Positions 1-11,100 of a stretch of DNA of 28,183 nucleotides are shown here, one piece after another. Both the position numbers and the translations under genes were made by a program. The notes beneath the pieces were generated by a model, which saw only the letters and a program-made list of their open reading frames with translations, did no database searches and was not told the origin of the DNA. This DNA is from Oehlia diaphana (taxonomy: Eukaryota > Glomeromycota > Glomeromycetes > Glomerales > Glomeraceae): positions 22,414-50,596 of the forward strand of contig QZLH01000793.1 of the NCBI GenBank assembly GCA_003833135.1, in the 5' to 3' direction. Position 1 is the first letter of the stretch; each line of letters begins with the position of its first letter.

Positions 1-1
1 T

Positions 2-43
<42 letters not shown>

Positions 44-439
44 TAAATGAGAGTTCTCTAGTGTAATTATTATATTGGTTAATAATAATCAAATAATCAT
101 AGATTTTATTAGAAATTGTATGTAATTCTTTTAATTATTTTTTAATAAAGTAACCAATAAAATATTCCAAGAGATCATGTTATTAAAGTCATGTGATCAA
201 TTCTAATAATAACGCGTATACCGGTCATCGGATATATTTCTGATATTGTAAAACATCTAGTATTTATTTATTTTTTAAAATTGAAAATTACAAAAAAAGA
301 AAAAAAAGAGTTGGAACTTTGTAACTGAAAAATATTTGCACAAAAAAAAAAAAAAAAATAAATAAATAAATAAAAATTACACACGAAATTTTAAACCGAA
401 TTTTTGAAATAAATGATGTTTTATAAATTCTAATTACAA
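1..439. other. AT-rich 3' flank of SEY1, simple repeats
   Basis: No gene is visible. The stretch opens with a long A run (about 9-40) and has a second A run followed by a short TAAA microsatellite near 342-375. It presumably includes the 3' UTR of the SEY1 gene, which is transcribed toward it. No coding similarity is seen on either strand. Confidence 0.6.
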
Positions 440-3400
440 TCATTGTTCTTTCTTAGATTCTCCTCCGATATATTGACTCAACTTTTCGCCTGTTGATCCT
501 CCCTGTAAACTACTACGAACTTTATCTGAACCAATTTTGACAATCTCTGTACCTATCATACGACAGAATGATTCTACAGGTCCAAATAAATTTAATAACC
601 AGATTATATAACCAACGAATCCGACAAATGAAAAAAGTACAAGATAAACTGGTGATGTGATGATTGTCACGAATTCATTCCAACCAAGCACGACTAAAGA
701 TGAATTTAAGTATTAAATTAATATTTTAAAAAATTATAAATATCATTAACGTCTTTGGTAGATAGAAACTTACCAAGTAAAAGTAATACCCAATATGGTA
801 CACGAGCTGTCGTTGCAACAACGGATCGTTTAGCTTCAAGATAGAAGGCATCAGACTCACGTTTGAAACGAACAGTCAAATCATGTTGTCTTGTTTCGGA
901 AAGAATGATTAAAGATTCATTGAAATCAAATTCCTGTGCAAAACGTAATTAATTTATGCTTACACAATTAAAATATTATAATTTATTATACATAATAAAA
1001 AAAAACTTACTTCATCTGATGGAATATCTAACTCTATACCTTCAATTTGAATCTTTGCAAATAGTGGTATCAGTTTAAGTGCCTAAAATAAAATAATGAT
1101 ATAAATCAATTACCAATATTTATATGGTCAATAAAGTTATGTTCAATTTTTTATAAAATAACTAATTACATCATCTCTGGCTTTTCTGAAATGTGCATCG
1201 ATATCATCTTCGGGTTTCCAAACTTTTGGTAACCCTTCATCATCGTATCTGAATTTTTCTTCAAATCTAAAAAAAAAAAAGTTTAGTTAATCGATTTAAC
1301 AATGGCTTAATCGATTTAACAATGGCTCATGCACAAATAATTTAATATTTTCACTACCTTTCACGTAATTTAAGTAAAAACATATTATCAGCAAGTTCAT
1401 CATCTATTTTCTTTCGTAACAGCTGCCAAGATCGTTTTCGAAGATTTTCAACAGATTTAGCATTCTCTTCTTCAGAAGAATTAAAGCCTAATCAAATTTA
1501 AGAAATTTCCGGTTATTAACAATAATAAAACCTAAATTAGCTTTAAATAATGACAAATTATTACTCTTTGCTTTCTTTAAAAGTTGTTGTTCGGTCTTAT
1601 CAAGAACTTCTTGAAATTTATTAACAATTTTCGTCCACATATCTGGAGTTGGCGATTTAAAATATAAAGTAACAAACTCGTTTATTTGTGCCTGGAATGC
1701 TTTCTATAATTATTATTTTTTTTTTTAAAAAAAAAATTTCACTTTAATTTATATCCAATTACTCAAATACAACAAATATAATACGAATTAATCTTACTTC
1801 CAACCCGTTTATCATTTTCTTAGTTTCTTCAATTCTTGATTTGGCAGCAATTTCATCGATGCCTTCTTGTAACTGAGTAATTTCTTCGTCAAAAGTCCAG
1901 TCAGTTTCAGTCAAAACAATTGCTTAATAAATGAATAAATATTAATAAAAATAAGCTAATATAAGTTAAATTCAAAAGTGAAATTATTCCATCGAAACTT
2001 AATTACATTCTGCATTCTTTTTAAAGTAATCTTCAACCTCATTACGAGCATTAAGTACCACCTCGGCAAAATCGTATCCTTCACCTTTTAATTTTTCCTA
2101 AGATATAAGAACGTATTTAGAACCCAATTCTTTTTTTTTTTTATAATAAAATATGAAAGATGAAAAATAATATTACATGAATACGAGAGTTGAACATGGT
2201 AATAGCTTTCTTGCTGAGATTCTTCAATTGACCCAAATAAAATGCGTGTAATTGTGAATTTGCTTTGTTAAGTATTTCATTACGTTTACGTTTATATACA
2301 TCCGAATGATATCGAGATGCATCTTTATCAAATTGCTCTAATAAAAAAAAAAAACAATTGCGAGAACATTAGAAAATTACACAATGCTACCTTAATTATG
2401 TAAATATGATATAAAAATAATCAATTACTTATTGTCGTATTTCGGATTTCTTCCATTTGTGGACCTAAATCTTCTATGATCTTTCCAGCTTCAATGGGTT
2501 GTCGAAATCCTTTTATTTTTCCCAAAAATGCCTCAAAAGCAACCTGAAGCAAAAAATTTAAAGGAAAGAATTAGAAATAGATTATCATAAAATGCGAAAG
2601 GTAATAAATGATATTATTTACCGTCGCTATTTCATCGCAGCGGTATTGTGCAAGAAGTTCTTGTTGTGTCGGTAAATCAAGATCCTTATTGGACATAATT
2701 TGATCCTATATTGGAAGAATAAGAATGATCAAAAATAAATACAAAAAAGTTATAATTTAATTTTATTATCATACCCAAATTCCTTCTGCGTAAACATGAA
2801 ATCCATCAGCAGGTACTCGTTTACTATAGTTTGGCTTGAAAACAAAATCCTTATGATTCTGATTTACAAATCTAATAAAGTATGTATATCATAAGAATTT
2901 TTTTCAAATAATAATGACTAAAATTTTTTTATATAGAATAAAAGTATACCGTTCTCGCAATTTAATTACTTCTTCTTCAAATTTCTCTGGTAAGAGCAGC
3001 TTATGTGGTAATGCTGTAAACATAAAATCGAAATAGTCATTGATGGAACAATTTTCCAAACCCTCAGGCTATTTGATTGGCAAAAACAATCATGTTAAAT
3101 TCTGCAAATGTAAATAATAATAATAATGATAATTAAAGATAATTACTTTAGAAACGCTCTGCCAAATTCTGTCAAGATCGGCTGTTAATGTATTAGCCAA
3201 ATTTGCTAATGGAGTTGCTCCAACATGGTCTCTAATTACAAAAAGTAGCAATGTCTTCTCTTTGCTAGTAATAAATGAATGAATTTTGACAATTAAAATT
3301 AACATGATAACACTCACGCGAGAAAAAAAAAATATTAAAATCAGTATCGAATTAAACCTACCCTCTTGCGGCTTGGAATAATTGTAAGTTAACCTCAAAA

Positions 3401-4225
3401 ACGGTCTTCAATAGACCCATATTCGCACCTTGATATAGACCAACTTGATGTTCCCAAAGATTTACAATAATTACATTGGAAGTAGCCATTGAAAATAATG
3501 CACTTTTCCTTTCGAAATCCTATATATATAGTATAACCATTAGCACAACTGTAAACAATAATTACGATAACAAATACACATTAAACAATTAATTAGAACG
3601 TTCATCTTTGATTTTAACCAACACTATAAGCTAATTAAAAATATAGAGCATACCTGGTCTTCGCCACGCTCACGACCATCTGTACCTTCGACATCCATGA
3701 TCAAAACATTCATGTCCTTACCACGGCTCATCCAAATACCTAATTAAAGAGATATTTAATACGAAGATTGTAACTAAAAAGGAATAACTATGAAGATTGT
3801 ACCTTTTGTAGTTTGACGGCGAGCAGATTCGCTCATTACGTCAAAATTAGTACCAAAAAGTCGATTTAACAAAGTACCTAAAAAAAATCGAAGAATTAAT
3901 ATCAAAATAGGTATCAAATCCTTCGTCAAAAAAAATGTGCTTACTCTTTCCAGTACTCTGTGAACCAAAGACTGCTACCAGATTATAATTAAATCCGGAA
4001 TCAGCTAAATGCCATTCATCTTTCATAGACTTTGACAATTCTTGTCTATTAATATGTAACAATTTAAAAGTTAAATAGAAAGAAAAAAGTAATACAGAAC
4101 GAAATTTATATTAAATATAACTAAACACACGTAAAATGCTGGTTTTCGTCAATTATCTGTAGTTGAGTCGAAGTCTTTTTAACACCATTGGCCTGCCCAT
4201 TTGAATCATTTGCTACACCATTCAT
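440..4225 (-). CDS. SEY1: Sey1/RHD3-family ER membrane-fusion GTPase, 19 exons
   Basis: This is a dynamin-like GTPase of the Sey1/RHD3 family (functional counterparts of atlastin). The family drives homotypic fusion of ER tubules and is anchored in the ER membrane with its GTPase domain in the cytosol. Exons on the minus strand: 4225-4131, 4045-3945, 3877-3803, 3739-3654, 3519-3362, 3264-3147, 3068-2950, 2871-2775, 2705-2622, 2543-2429, 2337-2177, 2097-2007, 1922-1798, 1703-1565, 1487-1358, 1266-1170, 1082-1011, 933-774, 693-440. All phases agree and give 758 residues, near the roughly 776 of the yeast protein. Visible motifs are the P-loop GSQSTGKS (59-66), RRQTTKG for G2, [14 protein letters not shown] for G3 (106-119) and IRDH for G4 (182-185). 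A long helical middle follows, then two hydrophobic segments (about 665-682 and 688-711) and a polar tail. An in-frame TAA lies just upstream of the ATG. Exon borders were read by eye; each has GT and AG. Confidence 0.95.
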
Positions 4226-6314
4226 TTCTAAATATTTAATTTATATTACAAAAAGTCTTTCGTTTTATTTATTTATTATTTTTTTTTTTTATAATTTCAA
4301 GGATTCGTAGCTAATAATAACGAGCTCCTCAAAATTAATTAAAAAAAAAGATAAGTTCGAAACTGTAATATTGTATTAACATGTGATATCTGAAAATTAT
4401 TTCCTTGTCAGCAATGACGCACGGATGATCTCATACGCAGCAAATAATTTCAGCCACGAAAAAAAAAGCCCCTTTCGAAAAACTTATAATTATTTTGATA
4501 ATTGATAACTAGATAGAGAGCTAGGATATATATTTAATACGGGTAGTGAGGAGAAGGAGTACGATTTTACTTACTTCTTTCAAAGATTTTTGATCTAAAC
4601 TAAGCTGCATCTTTGGAGATCAAAATTAGATCGAGACAGTGGTATACTTCCGATGCAACACGCTGCATCTGCATGTGAGAACTTTTTTAGTCTTGTTCAA
4701 AGGTAGGTTATTATTAAAAAAAAATGATCCTTAATATCACAAAAATACACATATCGGACATTTTAAATGCTAACAAATCTTTTTTGTTACCAAAACACAA
4801 AATAGCGGTCTAAAGCATACCGTCAGCACTTCAAGCCCAATTCTTAAACATATTACCACTGATCTCAAGAAAATACTATTTTTGTGCTACTTGTGTATAT
4901 GAAACAATTACCTGTCCTATTGTTCTGGGAATGATTGTTCGTTGAAAAGGGATTATTAATTTTTGAACAAAAAATTTGGTTGAAACTCATGTGTCCGCAT
5001 ATATAAATCCAATGAGATTCCGGTATAGCAATATACCGAATCTTAATGCACGGTGTTTTTACGTGTCATTAGGTGATGGACAATTAAATGCTGCTAAATC
5101 GACTAATAAGAGGAAATTGGGCTGCTTATATGTCAAATCGACGACTTTATTACAGGAAATATATATCTTTAATTATTTCTACGGTTCTAAATTTTAAAGG
5201 ATAATACAAATGATAATAATGAAGTAATACTTAAAAGAGTAGGATTTTATTTGTTATTTAAATTTTTAATCTCGAATCTTGTTTGAAAGATTACAAAAAC
5301 AAAGCTAGAAAGGAAATAGGAATCTAAAGTAGCCTTATTAAATAACGAAAACGTCTTACAGAAAAGAAAATCCATAACTGAGCTATTGCTAATCTGTTAC
5401 AGCTCGTCAGTACTACTTTTATTTAACCCATGCAAACCACTACCCTTTGAGTAACATTGCACCTTCTCCTTATCTAAAATTCTGTAATTATATTTTACTC
5501 TTGTTATAAACTGTTTAAATAACTTCCTCTATAGTTATTAATTATAATTCTCAAAATATTAATCCTACTTTAACTTTTCTCGTTATTCTACCCATTTGCT
5601 ACAACCAATCTAAAGGATCTCTCGTCTTTACAAAAATACTTTACTTTTGCTCAACACATATTACGGGTTACTAGAAAATACTATGCAATGCAATCTGATC
5701 TGTGGATTTATTACCGCATCGCAAAATTAATTTTTCAAAATTATCAATATTAAAATAGTTCAATAAATTAAAAGTGTGATTTAGTTATATATTTTAATAA
5801 TTTTTCTTATAATATCTATTTTTTTATAATTTATTTATATTACTATATATAATATTTTAATTATATATATATTATATCTGAAAATAATAAAACTTTTCAA
5901 TCAATAACTGAATAATTAGTAATTTATTTAAGTTTAACTAATATATTGGTACAAATAATACTAATATTTAATATTAATCACTAAAATAATTATTTTTATT
6001 AGTTATTAATAACCAATATTAATCATATTTATTTAATACTATATTTTATTATTTTTAAAATTATTAAAAATACTTTATCTGCTATTTCTAAAGATATAAT
6101 TATATATATTTTTTTAATAAAATTCAATAAATTTATTAATTTATAAATTTAGTATATAAAATCTAAATTAAAAATTAAATGTATAAGTTTAAAATATTAT
6201 ATCAAATCCTTATATAATATTACTTTTTTTATAATTTATTTATTTTAGTAATAAATATATGCATACTTTAAATTGAGTAACTGTATGTATATATATGTAT
6301 ATATTTTTTATATA
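4226..6314. other. Intergenic region upstream of SEY1
   Basis: About 2 kb with no supported gene. The part nearest SEY1 (4226-4700) is the presumed promoter and 5' UTR. From about 5700 the sequence becomes almost pure A/T with no coding signal on either strand. An open frame at 4976-5197 has no ATG start and was not accepted. A hairpin at 5016-5042 is listed separately. Confidence 0.5.
5016..5042. repeat. Imperfect 11-bp hairpin with GCAA loop
   Basis: GATT, an unpaired C, CGGTATA, a GCAA tetraloop, then TATACCG and AATC form an 11-bp stem with one bulged base. The hairpin stands in otherwise unstructured intergenic DNA. GCAA is a GNRA-type loop, so a folded transcript would be stable, but no promoter or gene context assigns it a role. 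Confidence 0.45.
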
Positions 6315-7116
6315 TGGTGCAGAATCTATAATAGGAACTTAAAAAAATTTAAATAAAATTTGATTTTATGATTGAATTTTAATTTTATAAAAAGAATTAA
6401 ACTATTTCATTATTAAAAGGAATCAATTTAAAAAATAAAAAAAAAGTCTCAATTTTTTAGATTATATAAGCATCATATGATACATATATTAGCCAATCAG
6501 AAATTAGAATTTTATTAATTATATAATATAAAAATTTATATAATACAGTATATTTGTTTATTGTATTTCATTATAAACTGATAATTGATAAATCAGGTAC
6601 ATGATAATGAGATTTATATTATATTATATGCATTTTTTGACTAAATTAAAGTAAAATTACTTAATTTTTAAATTCTATTGTTTATAAATTTATCATCTGA
6701 ACTGTTTTTTAAATATCATTATTTATAACATGATACTAACCTATACTTAAATAATTTTGTTTATTAATTTTTTTTTTTTGCAATATTAGAACTTTTTTTT
6801 CTTCTTAGTATATTAAAAAAAAATCTGAAGTAAAATAATAATTAATATTATATTAAATGTGGCTAAAAAAGATCTGTAATGCAAAAATTAGACTAGTTTA
6901 ATTTTAATTAAATTTTGTCAGTATATTTAAATTACAGATTTTTAAACAGCTAAAACTTAGCCAAAATTTAATTTAAAAAAAAAATAACTGATAATTTTTA
7001 AAGCTAATGATCATATCTATAAAAATTATCAGTTAAATTTTTTACTTTAATATAAAAAAATTTTTTTTTTAGAAATTTATAATCAATCAATTGTTGTATA
7101 GAGGTTCTGCACTATA
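6315..7116. repeat. Candidate inverted-repeat element
   Basis: The left end reads TGGTGCAGAATCTATA. The right end, reverse-complemented, reads TATAGTGCAGAACCTCTATA. They share GTGCAGAA and TCTATA with a short gap, so they look like diverged terminal inverted repeats about 0.8 kb apart. The interior is extremely AT-rich and non-coding. It includes a perfect hairpin with 15-bp arms, AACTGATAATTTTTA (6986-7000) and its complement (7020-7034). This fits a non-autonomous TIR element. No target duplication could be fixed, and the short match leaves room for coincidence. Confidence 0.4.
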
Positions 7117-7203
7117 ATACCATATTAATTTTATAAATTTTTTTTTAAAAAAATTAATAATGTATTTATTTAATAAGTAATTGAAAGAACTTTTAATTAC
7201 AAT

Positions 7204-7395
7204 ATGTCAAAACATCTAGAAAGCAAATTAAAAATTAATTTACCCAAGATCCCAGAAATTATATATAAAGGTTGGTCTAAAAAATTGAAATTTTTATACG
7301 AGCTTTACCCAAAATTTGATTGGCTAAATGGTCAAAAAAAGAAAAAATTTATAATAAAATTTGTATTACCTTCCTTTTATATACCAGTTTTCTAA
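7204..7395 (+). CDS. Small hypothetical ORF, 63 codons
   Basis: An ATG-initiated frame of 63 residues, rich in Lys, Leu and Ile, beginning MSKHLESKLKINLPKIPEI. It lies between an inverted-repeat element and the tandem exon-like array downstream, on the same strand as that array. No family is recognised. It could be a short real gene, a first exon of a longer transcript running into the array, or a chance frame in AT-rich DNA. A stop after 63 codons and no obvious donor before it make it weak. Confidence 0.2.
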   Translation: MSKHLESKLKINLPKIPEIIYKGWSKKLKFLYELYPKFDWLNGQKKKKFIIKFVLPSFYIPVF

Positions 7396-7682
7396 ACTTT
7401 AAAGAAATAATTTTTCATAACACTTTAAAGAAATAACACAAATAATCTGTAAACTGAAAAATACCTAAAGTATTTTATATCATTCAGTTTTGTCTAAAAA
7501 AATTCATCAAGAATTGATTGCTTTAAAGTCTTTCAAATAAAATACTTGCAGACTTTTGGATGGAATTGGCAAGTTTGTCCAACATTCAGCTTATAATCTA
7601 CATATAGGAATATTAAATTAAGGGAGATACTGAACTTTGTTTTATTTTTTGTAAGTCCAGAACTTTACAAGTAAGATTTTAG

Positions 7683-9905
7683 GTCTCCTATTTTGAAGGT
7701 AAGCTTCAAAATATATTTATATTTTTATTCAAAAAAATTTTTTTTTTTTAACAAACAGTTTAATTTTTTGTAAGTCAAGAACGCTGAAGGTATCCATTTC
7801 GAAGATTAGATATCCCAGATGTTGAAGTACAGCTCTGGATTCTATTATATCATTGAATTTATTTTTTATATTAATTTTATCTAACGAACATTGCAAACAT
7901 TTGTTTTCTATTATTTTATAGGTCCTGAAAGCCAAAGTATGATTCTGATTTCTGAACACTTATTTTGAAGGTAAAACTTTACCTTTAATTTTTTTTTATA
8001 TTTTAACTTTAATGAATGTTAATTAATATTCATTTTTTTTATTTATAGGTCTTGGACGCTAAAGAATGGCTCTGAATTCCAGACTCTTATTTCAAAGGTA
8101 AAACTTTACCTTCAATTTTTTTTTTATATTATTATTTAATGAACATTAATTATGTTCATTTTTGTATTTTTTAGGACCTAGATGTAGAAAACGGCTCTAA
8201 ACTCTTATTTTGAAAGTAAAAATCTTCATTTTTTTATATTTTAACTTTAACAAATATTGCTAACGTTTATTATAGTCCTGGATGCTAAAGAATGGCTTTG
8301 GATTTTTATTTTGAAGGTAAAAATTAAAATATTTTTTTTATATTTTAACTTTAACAAACGTTACTTATGTTCATTTTTATATTTTATAGGTTCTGGATAT
8401 CAAAGAATGGCTCTGGATGCTTATTTCGAAGATAAATTTTTGAAATTTTTTTATATTTATATTTTAGCGAATGTTACTAAATATTCATTATTTTATTTTT
8501 TTTTAAGTTCAAAACGTTGAAGGTATGTACTGGACCTATTTGAAGGTTCCTATTTGAAAGTAAAACCTTTAAATTATTTATTTTAATTAATTTATTAACA
8601 AACGTTAACTAATATTTTATCTCTTTTTTTTAAGATAAAGGAAGCTGAAATAAGTTCTGGACTTCCATATCAAAGGTAAAACAAACCTTTGAAAAAATTG
8701 AATTTTTTTTTAAATTAATTTATTAACAAAACATTTCTAACGTTTCATCTCTCTTTTTTTAGGTAAAGGAAGCTGAAACAAGTTCTGAACTTTCATATCG
8801 AAGGTAAAACCTTTGAAAATTTTTTATTATTTTATTTAATAAAATATTTTCTAATATTTCATTTTGTAATTTATAGGAACATGGCTCTCTAAACGCTTCC
8901 TGAATAGGATTTCAAAGGTAAACTTTAAAATTCCATTTTTTTTGTTTTATTTAAAACAAAAAGTTAGCTAACATTTTATTTTTCTTTTTTTTGTAGATTT
9001 TGGTATTCCAAAGGTTCCTGAAACTTTGAAACAGTAAATTTCATAACGAAAAGTTTATTATGAAACTTATTTTTTTTTATTATTTTTATAAAAAAACGTT
9101 TCTAACATTCTTTATCTTTTTTTTTGTAAATTTCAGTATTCAAGATCTCTGAAACTTCAACATGGTAAGTTTCGTAACAAACTTTTCGTTATAAAACTAA
9201 TATTATTTTTATTATTTTTATAAAAAAATGTTTTTAACGTTCTTTATCTTTTTTTTAGATTTTTGGCTCTCCAATTCTGTTTGAACAGAATTTCGAAGGT
9301 AAAACTTTGACATATTATTAGTTTTTTTATTTAATGAAATGTAGACTAACGTTTTGCTTTTCTTTTTTTTTATAGGTTGACGGCTTTCTGAAGACTCCAG
9401 ACAGAATTTTGAAGGTAAACTCAAAAAAAGTAATTTTTATTTATTTTTATTTAACGAAATGTTAACTAATGTTCATTTTTCTTTTATTGTGGTCTAGAAT
9501 GCCGCTAGACTCTTATTTCGAAAGTTTTTACTCTTATTTTGAAGGTAAAAGCCTTCAAAATTTTTTTTTTGTATCTTTACTTTAACGAACATTACTAAAT
9601 GTTCGTATTTCTTTTTTTAGGTAATGGAAGCTGAAAGATGATCTAAATCAAAGGTAAAACCGTTGAAAATATTTTTTTTGTATTTTTATTTTAATGAACA
9701 TTAATAGTAATGTTCATATTTCTTTTATTTTAGGTCTTAGGTTTGCATTTTAAAGAACTTCAAAGGTAAATATTTTGAAGTTTTTTTTTTTTACTTTTTT
9801 TGATGATCATTATACTAATGATCATTTTTTTTATATTTAGGTTCCAGACTGCTGGGTTATATATTTAAAACTGCTTGCTTTAAAATTTTTTTTTATTTGT
9901 AGTCT
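7683..9905 (+). repeat. Tandem array of exon-like blocks separated by intron-like spacers
   Basis: From 7683 a unit of about 120 bp recurs in one orientation. Each unit has a T-rich run ending in TAG or AAG, an exon-like block of 27-58 nt usually ending TTTGAAG, TCAAAG or TCGAAG, then GTAAA or a close variant. Clear blocks: 7922-7970, 8049-8097, 8175-8215, 8276-8316, 8390-8431, 8634-8674, 8762-8802, 8877-8917, 8997-9031, 9137-9163, 9259-9298, 9376-9412, 9621-9654, 9734-9764. Five spacers carry an exact CTAAC branch-point-like motif (8260, 8737, 8968, 9102, 9346). The best-kept blocks share a core like CTAAAGAATGGCTCTGGA. Most block lengths are not multiples of three and several have stops in all frames, so the array does not now encode a protein. 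It could be a multi-exon non-coding RNA, a decayed repeat-protein gene, or a satellite grown from one exon-intron unit. Before 7900 the order is poor. The last acceptor-like site is near 9901. Confidence 0.75.
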
Positions 9906-10409
9906 CCGTTATTTATTGGAATCGAATCAATTAGAACAATGTCTAAACCATTAACAACATGTAAATTTGTAGTATAGAAAAGAGAAATTAATTAGTGTAG
10001 TTTAATAATTAATTTGTATATACAATTTATAATGCTTTTATTATATAAATTGACACTTATATAAAATACAATATATAATGACTGTGATGAACAGTGAATA
10101 ATTTATTATTTTGTAAATTTTTGCAAAATTTTGTTCCTAAATTTTTTCACAGAATTTAATTTTTGAAGATTTTTACAGAACTTAGTTCTTGAAATTCTTC
10201 GTAGATTTAATTTTAAAGATTTTTACAGAACTTTATTTTCTTGATGTTCTACGCAGAAATCAAAAAAATTTTTACTTTAAATTTTTTCGGTGTGATCACA
10301 GATCTGTGCAGAAATGATAGAAAATGTTACTTGCAGATCTGCACAGATCTGCATCTCAAAAAATTTCCTGATGTTAAATAAGAATAATGATGTATTAAAA
10401 AAAAAGTGA
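9906..10409. repeat. Degenerate short tandem repeats and palindromes
   Basis: No gene is seen. Between about 10129 and 10265 a unit of roughly 50 bp containing GATTTTTACAGAACTT occurs in two clear copies with a weaker one before them. Then come two perfect 12-bp palindromes, CACAGATCTGTG (10297-10308) and TGCAGATCTGCA (10332-10343), the second overlapping a further CAGATCTG (10344-10351). These may be the worn end of a mobile element that borders the cassette to the right. Confidence 0.5.
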
Positions 10410-10616
10410 GTTATAAAAATACTATATAGTATTCTTAAGTATAATGCAGAAATCAATGAGTATTGTGAAAGATTACAGGTACGTTATGATAAACTTCTTG
10501 CCAAAAGTACTTAAAGTAGAGAATAGGCAAGTTATTTTTCTAATATATTCTTCATATTTGCTATATTTTTTACGTTTCTTTCAACTATCTTCTCATATGA
10601 CATGAGAATTAGTTGA
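10410..10616 (+). pseudogene. Decayed C-terminal fragment of a helical membrane protein
   Basis: One frame reads as protein from about 10410 to a TGA at 10614-10616, broken by an in-frame TAA and a TAG near 10514-10528. The first part, including YNAEINEYCERLQVRYDKL, is polar and helical. After the stops a hydrophobic run (FSNIFFIFAIFFTFLSTIF) looks like one membrane segment close to the C terminus. The order of helical region then single membrane anchor resembles the larger coiled-coil gene at 11101-12237. No family is recognised. It is probably part of the same decayed mobile cassette; the N-terminal part is missing or unrecognisable. Confidence 0.4.
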
Positions 10617-10635
10617 GATTGGATAGAAGATGGAA

Positions 10636-10991
10636 TTAGTGGTAGTAACTATCTTTGGACTTCGATTTCTTTCCTCCAGTCTTTTTTGCCTTCTCACCTT
10701 CTTCTAAAACTAAATCAATAGATTTACTAAGCTCTATCTTAGCATCACGTATTTATTTTTCCAGTTCTGTAAATGGAGAAACATCTTGACCTTAGATCTC
10801 TAGCTCGGTCTGTCTGCTCATAATATTTATATTAGAAAGCGAAGCTGTTGGCATATGAATTTGTTGATTTTACGCAACTCTATTTTTTTTTTATTTCTCC
10901 AGATCTGATAAATACGTTTTTGTAATGTGCGATATTTATCTGTTAAATCCTTTAAAACTTTATCTCTGGGCTTTTTTTCAGTACATTGCAT
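10636..10991 (-). pseudogene. Decayed small basic protein gene
   Basis: On the minus strand an ATG at 10991 opens a Lys/Arg-rich frame beginning MQCTEKKPRDKVLKDLTDKY. After about 48 codons coding character moves to another frame (from about 10852, MPTASLSNINIMSRQTELEI). It then passes one TAA, and later another, before a helical stretch and a Lys-rich tail (EEGEKAKKTGGKKSKSKD) ending in TAA at 10636. At least one frameshift and two internal stops are present, so it is broken. The start lies about 110 bp from the divergent coiled-coil gene at 11101. The basic tail would suit nucleic-acid binding, but no family is recognised and that role is a guess. Confidence 0.45.
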
Positions 10992-11100
10992 AGGAAGATA
11001 ATATTTCAGATGTATAGAATATACGGAATAAATAGGATATTTAGAAAGAATGTATTATTCTGAATAAACAGATTAGGTCTATTATCTCAGAAATTTATTC

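Noticed and set aside
4560..4700. Possible snRNA or tRNA in the GC-richer patch upstream of SEY1
   Set aside because: No cloverleaf, Sm site or match to U1, U2, U4 or U5 core sequences could be recognised; kept as promoter/leader DNA.
4976..5197. 73-codon open frame on + upstream of SEY1
   Set aside because: It begins at TTG, not ATG, has no recognisable domain, and overlaps a hairpin; probably chance.
8257..8520. 87-codon open frame on + inside the tandem array
   Set aside because: It reads through two exon-like blocks and the intron-like spacer between them and is full of poly-Phe/Leu from T runs; it reflects the repeat rather than a gene.
7683..9905. CRISPR array
   Set aside because: The repeats are long, diverged and carry splice-like signals; there are no short identical direct repeats with uniform spacers, and the setting is eukaryotic.
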